From the NCBI GenBank assembly GCA_026874595.1, contig CM049308.1:43597327-43661326 (forward strand): 64,000 bases of DNA. The letters run 5' to 3'. This DNA comes from Sipunculus nudus. Taxonomy: Eukaryota > Annelida > Sipuncula > Golfingiida > Sipunculidae. A program made the translations under genes and the position numbers. The notes under the pieces are model-generated. The model was not told where the DNA came from and ran no database searches. It saw only the letters and a list, made by a program, of their open reading frames with translations. Position 1 is the first letter of the stretch; each line of letters starts with the position of its first letter. Shown one piece after another: positions 50,594-61,557 of this stretch.

Positions 50594-52269
50594 TTCTAAA
50601 ACGCTTCTTTCGCAATTTAAATCGGCCATTTTTGCAGAAAACACGATCTTGTATTACGCGAAAACCGAGCTGATTTCGGCGAAAACGACGTTTGTAACAG
50701 GTCCTAAATGGCCTAATGAAGCTTCTAAAACGCTTCTTTCGCATTTTAAATCGGCCATCTTTGCACAAAACACGATCTTGTATTACGCGAAAACCGAGCT
50801 GATTTCGGCGAAAACGACGTTTGTAACAGGTCCTAAATGGCCTAATGAAGCTTCTAAAACGCTTCTTTCGCAATTTAAATCGGCCATTTTTGCAGAAAAC
50901 ACGATCTTGTATTACACGAAAACCGAGCTGATTTCCGCGAAAACGACGTTTGTAACAGGTCCTATTGGCCTAATGAAGCTTCTTAAACGCTTCTTTCGCA
51001 ATTTAAATCGGCCATTTTTGAACAAAACACGATCTTGTATTACGCGAAAACCGAGCTGATTTCGGCGAAAACGACGTTTGTAACAGGTCCTAAATGGCCT
51101 AATGAAGCTTCTAAAACGCTTCTTTCGCAATTTAAATCGGCCATTTTTGCAGAAAACACGATCTTGTATTACGCGAAAACCGAGCTTATTTCGGCGAAAA
51201 CGACGTTTGTAACAGGTCCTAAATGGCCGAATGAAGCTTCTAAAACGCTTCTTTCGCATCAGACAACGGCCGTTTTTGCACAAAACACGATCTTGTATTA
51301 CTCGAAAACCGAGCTGATTTCGGCGAAAACGACGTTTGTAACAGGTCCTAAATGGCCTAATGAAGCTTCTAAAACGCTTCTTTCGCAATTTAAATCGGCC
51401 ATTTTTGGAGAAAACACGATCTTGTATTACGCGAAAACCGAGCTGATTTCGGCGAAAACGACGTTTGTAACAGGTCCTAAATGGCCTAATGAAGCTTCTA
51501 AAACGCTTCTTTCGCAATTTAAATCGGCCATTTTTGCAGAAAACACGATCTTGTATTGCGCGAAAACCGAGGTGATTTCGGCGAAAACGTCGTTTGTAAC
51601 AGGTCCTAAATGGACTAATGAAGCTTCTAAAACGCTTCTTTCGCAATTTAAATCGGCCATTTTTGCAGAAAACACGATCTTGTATTACGCGAAACCGAGC
51701 TGATTTCGGCGAAAACGACGTTTGTAACAGGTCCTAAATGGCCTAATGAAGCTTCTAAAACGCTTCGTTCGCGATTTAAATCAGCTATTTTTGCACAAAA
51801 CACGATCTTGTATTACGCGAAAACCGAGCTGATTCCGGCGAAAACGACGTTTGTAACAGGTCCTAAATGGCCTAATGAAGCTTCTAAAACGCTTCTTTCG
51901 CAATTTAAATCGGCCATTTTTGCAGAAAACACGATCTTGTATTACGCGAAAACCGAGCTTATTTCGGCGAAAACGACGTTTGTAACAGGTCCTAATTGGC
52001 CGAATGAAGCTTCTAAAACGCTTCTTTCGCATCAGACAACGGCCGTTTTTGCACAAAACACGATCTTGTATTACGCGAAAACCGAGCTGATTTCGGATAA
52101 AACGACGTTTGTAACAGGTCCTAAATGGCCTAATGAAGCTTCTAAAACGCTTCTTTCGCAATTTAAATCGGCAATTTTTGCAGAAAACATGATCTTGTAT
52201 TACGCGAAAACCGAGCTGATTTCGGCGAAAACGACGTTTGTAACGGGTCCTAAATGGGCTTATGAAGCT

Positions 52270-55200
52270 TCTAAAACGCTTCTTTCGCAATTTTAATCGG
52301 CCATTTTTGCAGAAAACCCGATCTTGTATTACGCGAAAACCGAGCTGATTTCGGCGAAAACGACGTTTGTAAAAGGTCCTAAATGGCCTAATGAAGCTTC
52401 TAAAACGCTTCTTTCGCAATTTAAATCGGCCATTTTTGCACAAAACACGATTTTATATTACGCGAAAACCGAGCTGATTTCGGCGAAAACGACGTTTGTA
52501 ACAGGTCCTAAATGGCCTAATGAAGCTTCTAAAACGCTTCTTTCGCAATTTAAATCAGCCATTTTTGCAGAAAACAGGATCTTGTATTACACGAAAACCG
52601 AGCTGATTTCCGCGAAAACGACGTTTGTAACAGGTCCTATTGGCCTAATGAAGCTTCTTAAACGCTTCTTTCGCAATTTAAATCGGCAATTTTTGCAGAA
52701 AACATGATCTTGTATTACGCGAAAACCGAGCTGATTTCGGATAAAACGACGTTTGTAACAGGTCCTAAATGGCCTAATGAAGCTTCTAAAACGCTTCTTT
52801 CGCAATTTAAATCGGCAATTTTTGCAAAAAACATGATCTTGTATTACGCGAAAACCGAGCTGATTTCTGCGAAAACGACGTTTGTAACGGGTCCTAAATG
52901 GGCTTATGAAGCTTCTAAAACGCTTCTTTCGCAATTTTAATCGGCCATTTTTGCAGAAAACCCGATCTTGTATTACGCGAAAACCGAGCTGATTTCGGCG
53001 AAAACGACGTTTGTAACAGGTCCTAAATGGCCTAATGAAGCTTCTAAAACGCTTCTTTCGCAATTTAAATCGGCCATTTTTGCACAAAACACGATTTTAT
53101 ATTACGCGAAAACCGAGCTGATTTCGGCGAAAACGACGTTTGTAACAGGTCCTAAACTGGGTAATGAAGATCCTAAAGGGCTTCTTTCGCAATTTAAATC
53201 GGCCATTTTTGCAGAAAACACGATCTTGTATTACGCGAAAACCGAGCTGATTTCGGCGAAAACGACGTTTGTAACAGGTCCTAAATGGCCTAATGAAGCT
53301 TCTAAAACGCTTCTTTCGCAATTTAAATCGGCCATTTTTGCAGAAAACACGATCTTGTATTGCGCGAAAACCGAGGTGATTTCGGCGAAAACGTCGTTTG
53401 TAACAGGTCCTAAATGGACTAATGAAGCTTCTAAAACGCTTCGTTCGCGATTTAAATCAGCTATTTTTGCACAAAACACGATCTTGTATTACGCGAAAAC
53501 CGAGCTGATTCCGGCGAAAACGACGTTTGTAACAGGTCCTAAATGGTCGAATGAAGCTTCTAAAACGCTTCTTTCGCAATTTAAATCGGCCATTTTTGCA
53601 GAAAACACGATCTTGTTTTACGCGAAAACCGAGCTAATTTCGGCGAAAACGTTTGTAACAGGTCCTAAATGGCCTAATGAAGCTTCTAAAACGCTTCTTT
53701 CGCATTTTAAATCGGCCATCTTTGCACAAAACACGATCTTGTATTACGCGAAAACCGAGCTGATTTCGGCGAAAACGACGTTTGTAACAGGTCCTAAATG
53801 GCCTAATGAAGCTTCTAAAACGCTTCTTTCGCAATTTAAATCGGCCATTTTTGCAGAAAACACGATCTTGTATTACACGAAAACCGAGCTGATTTCCGCG
53901 AAAACGACGTTTGTAACAGGTCCTATTGGCCTAATGAAGCTTCTTAAACGCTTCTTTCGCAATTTAAATCGGCAATTTTTGCAGAAAACATGATCTTGTA
54001 TTACGCGAAAACCGAGCTGATTTCGGCAAAAACGACGTTTGTAACGGGTCCTAAATGGGCTTATGAAGCTTCTAAAACGCTTCTTTCGCAATTTTAATCG
54101 GCCATTTTTGCAGAAAACCCGATCTTGTATTACGCGAAAACCGAGCTGATTTCGGCGAAAACGACGTTTGTAACAGGTCCTAAATGGCCTAATGAAGCTT
54201 CTAAAACGCTTCTTTCGCAATTTAAATCGGCCATTTTTGCACAAAACACGATTTTATATTACGCGAAAACCGAGCTGATTTCGGCGAAAACGACGTTTGT
54301 AACAGGTCCTAAACTGGGTAATGAAGATCCTAAAGGGCTTCTTTCGCAATTTAAATCGGCCATTTTTGCAGAAAACATGATCTTGTATTACGCGAAAACC
54401 GAGCTGATTTCGGCGAAAACGACGTTTGTAACAGGTCCTAAATGGCCTAATGAAGCTTCTAAAACGCTTCTTTCGCAATTTAAATCGGCCATTTTTGCAG
54501 AAAACCCGATCTTGTATTACGCGAAAACCGAGCTGATTTCGGCGAAAACGACGTTTGTAACAGGTCCTAAATGGCCTAATGAAGCTTCTAAAACGCTTCT
54601 TTCGCAATTTTAATCGGCAATTTTTGCAGAAAACCCGATCTTGTATTACGCGAAAACCGAGCTGATTTCGGCGAAAACGACGTTTGTAAAAGGTCCTAAA
54701 TGGCCTAATGAAGCTTCTAAAACGCTTCTTTCGCAATTTAAATCGGCCATTTTTGCACAAAACACGATTTTATATTACGCGAAAACCGAGCTGATTTCGG
54801 CGAAAACGACGTTTGTAACAGGTCCTAAATGGCCTAATGAAGCTTCTAAAACGCTTCTTTCGCAATTTAAATCAGCCATTTTTGCAGAAAACACGATCTT
54901 GTATTACACGAAAACCGAGCTGATTTCCGCGAAAACGACGTTTGTAACAGGTCCTATTGGCCTAATGAAGCTTCTTAAACGCTTCTTTCGCAATTTAAAT
55001 CGGCAATTTTTGCAGAAAACATGATCTTGTATTACGCGAAAACCGAGCTGATTTCGGATAAAACGACGTTTGTAACAGGTCCTAAATGGCCTAATGAAGC
55101 TTCTAAAACGCTTCTTTCGCAATTTAAATCGGCAATTTTTGCAAAAAACATGATCTTGTATTACGCGAAAACCGAGCTGATTTCTGCGAAAACGACGTTT

Positions 55201-56800
55201 GTAACGGGTCCTAAATGGGCTTATGAAGCTTCTAAAACGCTTCTTTCGCAATTTTAATCGGCCATTTTTGCAGAAAACCCGATCTTGTATTACGCGAAAA
55301 CCGAGCTGATTTCGGCGAAAACGACGTTTGTAACAGGTCCTAAATGGCCTAATGAAGCTTCTAAAACGCTTCTTTCGCAATTTAAATCGGCCATTTTTGC
55401 ACAAAACACGATTTTATATTACGCGAAAACCGAGCTGATTTCGGCGAAAACGACGTTTGTAACAGGTCCTAAACTGGGTAATGAAGATCCTAAAGGGCTT
55501 CTTTCGCAATTTAAATCGGCCATTTTTGCAGAAAACACGATCTTGTATTACGCGAAAACCGAGCTGATTTCGGCGAAAACGACGTTTGTAACAGGTCCTA
55601 AATGGCCTAATGAAGCTTCTAAAACGCTTCTTTCGCAATTTAAATCGGCCATTTTTGCAGAAAACACGATCTTGTATTGCGCGAAAACCGAGGTGATTTC
55701 GGCGAAAACGTCGTTTGTAACAGGTCCTAAATGGACTAATGAAGCTTCTAAAACGCTTCGTTCGCGATTTAAATCAGCTATTTTTGCACAAAACACGATC
55801 TTGTATTACGCGAAAACCGAGCTGATTCCGGCGAAAACGACGTTTGTAACAGGTCCTAAATGGTCGAATGAAGCTTCTAAAACGCTTCTTTCGCAATTTA
55901 AATCGGCCATTTTTGCAGAAAACACGATCTTGTTTTACGCGAAAACCGAGCTAATTTCGGCGAAAACGTTTGTAACAGGTCCTAAATGGCCTAATGAAGC
56001 TTCTAAAACGCTTCTTTCGCATTTTAAATCGGCCATCTTTGCACAAAACACGATCTTGTATTACGCGAAAACCGAGCTGATTTCGGCGAAAACGACGTTT
56101 GTAACAGGTCCTAAATGGCCTAATGAAGCTTCTAAAACGCTTCTTTCGCAATTTAAATCGGCCATTTTTGCAGAAAACACGATCTTGTATTACACGAAAA
56201 CCGAGCTGATTTCCGCGAAAACGACGTTTGTAACAGGTCCTATTGGCCTAATGAAGCTTCTTAAACGCTTCTTTCGCAATTTAAATCGGCAATTTTTGCA
56301 GAAAACATGATCTTGTATTACGCGAAAACCGAGCTGATTTCGGCAAAAACGACGTTTGTAACGGGTCCTAAATGGGCTTATGAAGCTTCTAAAACGCTTC
56401 TTTCGCAATTTTAATCGGCCATTTTTGCAGAAAACCCGATCTTGTATTACGCGAAAACCGAGCTGATTTCGGCGAAAACGACGTTTGTAACAGGTCCTAA
56501 ATGGCCTAATGAAGCTTCTAAAACGCTTCTTTCGCAATTTAAATCGGCCATTTTTGCACAAAACACGATTTTATATTACGCGAAAACCGAGCTGATTTCG
56601 GCGAAAACGACGTTTGTAACAGGTCCTAAACTGGGTAATGAAGATCCTAAAGGGCTTCTTTCGCAATTTAAATCGGCCATTTTTGCAGAAAACATGATCT
56701 TGTATTACGCGAAAACCGAGCTGATTTCGGCGAAAACGACGTTTGTAACAGGTCCTAAATGGCCTAATGAAGCTTCTAAAACGCTTCTTTCGCAATTTAA
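52270..56800 (-). repeat. 18-monomer HOR duplicated in tandem (2317-bp period)
   Basis: Two copies lie side by side, about 52270-54480 and 54585-56800, offset by 2317 bp (18 x 129 minus 5). The mark GCAATTTTAATCGG occurs at 52287, 52931, 54088, 54604, 55248 and 56405, giving intervals of 644, 1157, 516, 644 and 1157 bp. These are 5, 9, 4, 5 and 9 monomers, with the 5-bp deficit explained by one 3-bp and two 1-bp deletions. Minor differences remain, for example AAACAGGATC near 52573 against AAACACGATC near 54890. Confidence 0.88.
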
Positions 56801-57039
56801 ATCGGCCATTTTTGCAGAAAACACGATCTTGTATTGCGCGAAAACCGAGGTGATTTCGGCGAAAACGTCGTTTGTAACAGGTCCTAAATGGACTAATGAA
56901 GCTTCTAAAACGCTTCTTTCGCAATTTAAATCGGCCATTTTTCAGAAAACACGATCTTGTATTACGCGAAACCGAGCTGATTTCGGCGAAAACGACGTTT
57001 GTAACAGGTCCTAAATGGCCTAATGAAGCTTCTAAAACG

Positions 57040-58060
57040 CTTCGTTCGCGATTTAAATCAGCTATTTTTGCACAAAACACGATCTTGTATTACGCGAAAA
57101 CCGAGCTGATTCCGGCGAAAACGACGTTTGTAACAGGTCCTAAATGGTCGAATGAAGCTTCTAAAACGCTTCTTTCGCAATTTAAATCGGCCATTTTTGC
57201 AGAAAACACGATCTTGTTTTACGCGAAAACCGAGCTAATTTCGGCGAAAACGTTTGTAACAGGTCCTAAATGGCCTTATAAAGCTTCTAAAACGCTTCGT
57301 TCGCAATTTAAATCGGCCATTTTTACACAAAACACGATCTTGTATTACGCCAAAACCGAGGTGATTTCGGCGAAAACGTCGTTTGTAACAGGTCCTAAAT
57401 GGACTAATGAAGCTTCTAAAACGCTTCTTTCGCAATTTAAATCGGCCATTTTTGCAGAAAACACGATCTTGTATTACGCGAAACCGAGCTGATTTCGGCG
57501 AAAACGACGTTTGTAACAGGTCCTAAATGTCCTAATGAAGCTTCTAAAACGCTTCGTTCGCGATTTAAATCAGCTATTTTTGCACAAAACACGATCTTGT
57601 ATTACGCGAAAACCGAGCTGATTCCGGCGAAAACGACGTTTGTAACAGGTCCTAAATGGTCGAATGAAGCTTCTAAAACGCTTCTTTCGCAATTTAAATC
57701 GGCCATTTTTGCAGAAAACACGATCTTGTTTTACGCGAAAACCGAGCTAATTTCGGCGAAAACGTTTGTAACAGGTCCTAAATGGCCTTATGAAGCTTCT
57801 AAAACGCTTCGTTCGCAATTTAAATCGGCCATTTTTACACAAAACACGATCTTGTATTACGCCAAAACCGAGCTGATTTCGGCGAAAACGACGTTTGTAA
57901 CAGGTCCTAAATGGCCGAATGAAGCTTCTAAAACGCTTCTTTCGCAATTTAAATCGGCCATTTTTGCAGAAAACACGATCTTGTATTACGCGAAAACCGA
58001 GCTGATTTCGGCGAAAACGACGTTTGTTAAAGGTCCAAAATGGCCTAATGAAGCTTCTAA
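57040..58060 (-). repeat. Tandem 4-monomer block
   Basis: CGTTCGCGATTTAAATCAGC recurs near 57040 and 57551, followed each time by GATTCCGGCG, AAATGGTCGAATG, TTGTTTTACGCG, the 3-bp-deleted GCGAAAACGTTTGTAAC, then TTTTTACACAAAAC with TTACGCCAAAACC. The same succession restarts near 63480 and again at the window end. The first part of this cassette, without the TTTACAC unit, also appears near 48949, 50229, 53439, 55756 and 62198. Confidence 0.82.
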
Positions 58061-58105
58061 ATCACTTCCTTTGCAATTTAAATCGGCCATTTTTTCAGAA
58101 AACAC
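58020..58105 (-). repeat. Divergent monomer
   Basis: This unit carries several changes close together: TTTGTTAAAGGTCCAAAATGG, then TAAATCACTTCCTTTGC in place of TAAAACGCTTCTTTCGC, then CCATTTTTTCAGAAAAC. Neighbouring units are near consensus. It is the most diverged monomer noticed in segment 3 but is still clearly the same repeat. Confidence 0.8.
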
Positions 58106-58717
58106 GATCTTGTATTACGCGAAAACCGAGCTGATTTCGGCGAAAACGACGTTTGTAACAGGTCCTAAATGGCCTAATGAAGCTTCTTAAACGCTTCTTT
58201 CGCAATTTAAATCGGCCATTTTTGAACAAAACACGATCTTGTATTACGCGAAAACCGAGCTGATTTCGGCGAAAACGACGTTTGTAACAGGTCCTAAATG
58301 GCCTAATGAAGCTTCTAAAACGCTTCTTTCGCAATTTAAATCGGCCATTTTTGCAGAAAACACGATCTTGTATTACGCGAAAACCGAGCTTATTTCGGCG
58401 AAAACGACGTTTGTAACAGGTCCTAAATGGCCGAATGAAGCTTCTAAAACGCTTCTTTCGCATTAGACAACGGCCGTTTTTGCACAAAACACGATCTTGT
58501 ATTACGCGAAAACCGAGCTGATTTCGGATAAAACGACGTTTGTAACAGGTCCTAAATGGCCTAATGAAGCTTCTAAAACGCTTCTTTCGCAATTTAAATC
58601 GGCAATTTTTGCAGAAAACATGATCTTGTATTACGCGAAAACCGAGCTGATTTCGGCGAAAACGACGTTTGTAACGGGTCCTAAATGGGCTTATGAAGCT
58701 TCTAAAACGCTTCTTTC

Positions 58718-61557
58718 GCAATTTTAATCGGCCATTTTTGCAGAAAACCCGATCTTGTATTACGCGAAAACCGAGCTGATTTCGGCGAAAACGACGTTTG
58801 TAACAGGTCCTAAATGGCCTAATGAAGCTTCTAAAACGCTTCTTTCGCAATTTAAATCGGCCATTTTTGCACAAAACACGATTTTATATTACGCGAAAAC
58901 CGAGCTGATTTCGGCGAAAACGACGTTTGTAACAGGTCCTAAACTGGGTAATGAAGATCCTAAAGGGCTTCTTTCGCAATTTAAATCGGCCATTTTTGCA
59001 GAAAACACGATCTTGTATTACGCGAAAACCGAGCTGATTTCGGCCAAAACGACGTTTGTAACAGGTCCTAAATGGCCTAATGAAGCTTCTAAAACGCTTC
59101 TTTCGCAATTTAAATCGGCCATTTTTCCATAAAACACGATCTTGTAATACGCGAAAACCAAGCTGATTTCGGCGAAAACGACGTTTGTAACAGGTCCTAA
59201 ATGGCCTAATGAAGCTTCTAAAGCGCTTCTTTCGCAATTTAAATCGGCCATTTTTGCAGAAAACACGATCTTGTATTACGCGAAAACCGAGCTGATTTCG
59301 GCGAAAACGACGTTTGTAACAGGTCCTAAATTGGGTAATGAAGATCCTAAAGGGCTTCTTTCGCATCAGACAACGGCCGTTTTTGCAGAAAACACGAACT
59401 TGTATTACGCGAAAACCGAGCTGATTTCGGCGAAAACGACGTTTGTAACAGGTCCTAAATGGCCTAATGAAGCTTCTAAAACGCTTCTTTCGCAATTTAA
59501 ATCGGCCATTTTTGCAGAAAACACGATCTTGTATTACGCGAAAACCGAGCTGATTTCGGCGAAAACGACGTTTGTAAAAGGTCCTAAATGGCCTAATGAA
59601 GCTTCTAAAACGCTTCTTTCGCAATTTAAATCGGCCATTTTTGCACAAAACACGATTTTATATTACGCGAAAACCGAGCTGATTTCGGCGAAAACGATGT
59701 TTGTAACAGGTCCTAAATGGCCTAATGAAGCTTCTAAAACGCTTCTTTCGCAATTTAAATCAGCCATTTTTGCAGAAAACACGATCTTGTATTACACGAA
59801 AACCGAGCTGATTTCCGCGAAAACGACGTTTGTAACAGGTCCTATTGGCCTAATGAAGCTTCTAAAACGCTTCTTTCGCATTAGACAACGGCCGTTTTTG
59901 CACAAAACACGATCTTGTATTACGCGAAAACCGAGCTGATTTCGGATAAAACGACGTTTGTAACAGGTCCTAAATGGCCTAATGAAGCTTCTAAAACGCT
60001 TCTTTCGCAATTTAAATCGGCAATTTTTGCAGAAAACATGATCTTGTATTACGCGAAAACCGAGCTGATTTCGGCGAAAACGACGTTTGTAACGGGTCCT
60101 AAATGGGCTTATGAAGCTTCTAAAACGCTTCTTTCGCAATTTTAATCGGCCATTTTTGCAGAAAACCCGATCTTGTATTACGCGAAAACCGAGCTGATTT
60201 CGGCGAAAACGACGTTTGTAACAGGTCCTAAATGGCCTAATGAAGCTTCTAAAACGCTTCTTTCGCAATTTAAATCGGCCATTTTTGCACAAAACACGAT
60301 TTTATATTACGCGAAAACCGAGCTGATTTCGGCGAAAACGACGTTTGTAACAGGTCCTAAACTGGGTAATGAAGATCCTAAAGGGCTTCTTTCGCAATTT
60401 AAATCGGCCATTTTTGCAGAAAACACGATCTTGTATTACGCGAAAACCGAGCTGATTTCGGCCAAAACGACGTTTGTAACAGGTCCTAAATGGCCTAATG
60501 AAGCTTCTAAAACGCTTCTTTCGCAATTTAAAATCGGCCATTTTTCCATAAAACACGATCTTGTAATACGAGAAAACCAAGCTGATTTCGGCGAAAACGA
60601 CGTTTGTAACAGGTCCTAAATGGCCTAATGAAGCTTCTAAAGCGCTTCTTTCGCAATTTAAATCGGCCATTTTTGCAGAAAACACGATCTTGTATTACGC
60701 GAAAACCGAGCTGATTTCGGCGAAAACGACGTTTGTAACAGGTCCTAAATTGGGTAATGAAGATCCTAAAGGGCTTCTTTCGCATCAGACAACGGCCGTT
60801 TTTGCAGAAAACACGAACTTGTATTACGCGAAAACCGAGCTGATTTCGGCGAAAACGACGTTTGTAACAGGTCCTAAATGGCCTAATGAAGCTTCTAAAA
60901 CGCTTCTTTCGCAATTTAAAATCGGCCATTTTTGCAGAAAACACGATCTTGTATTACGCGAAAAACCGAGCTGATTTCGGCGAAAACGACGTTTGTAAAA
61001 GGTCCTAAATGGCCTAATGAAGCTTCTAAAACGCTTCTTTCGCAATTTAAATCGGCCATTTTTGCACAAAACACGATTTTATATTACGCGAAAACCGAGC
61101 TGATTTCGGCGAAAACGACGTTTGTAACAGGTCCTAAATGGCCTAATGAAGCTTCTAAAACGCTTCTTTCGCAATTTAAATCAGCCATTTTTGCAGAAAA
61201 CACGATCTTGTATTACACGAAAACCGAGCTGATTTCCGCGAAAACGACGTTTGTAACAGGTCCTATTGGCCTAATGAAGCTTCTTAAACGCTTCTTTCGC
61301 AATTTAAATCGGCAATTTTTGCAGAAAACATGATCTTGTATTACGCGAAAACCGAGCTGATTTCGGATAAAACGACGTTTGTAACAGGTCCTAAATGGCC
61401 TAATGAAGCTTCTAAAACGCTTCTTTCGCAATTTAAATCGGCAATTTTTGCAAAAAACATGATCTTGTATTACGCGAAAACCGAGCTGATTTCGGCGAAA
61501 ACGACGTTTGTAACGGGTCCTAAATGGGCTTATGAAGCTTCTAAAACGCTTCTTTCG
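58718..61557 (-). repeat. 11-monomer HOR duplicated in tandem (about 1420-bp period)
   Basis: GCAATTTTAATCGG occurs at 58718, 60136 and 61557 (1418 and 1421 bp apart). The rare string ATTTTTCCATAAAACACG, followed by TTGTAATACG and AAAACCAAGCTG, is found at 59121 and 60540, 1419 bp apart (exactly 11 monomers). A full-length type B unit (AAATTGGGTAATGAAGATCC followed by CGCATCAGACAACGG) sits in both copies near 59328 and 60749. Copy 2 has extra single A bases (for example 60530 and 60919). Confidence 0.87.
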
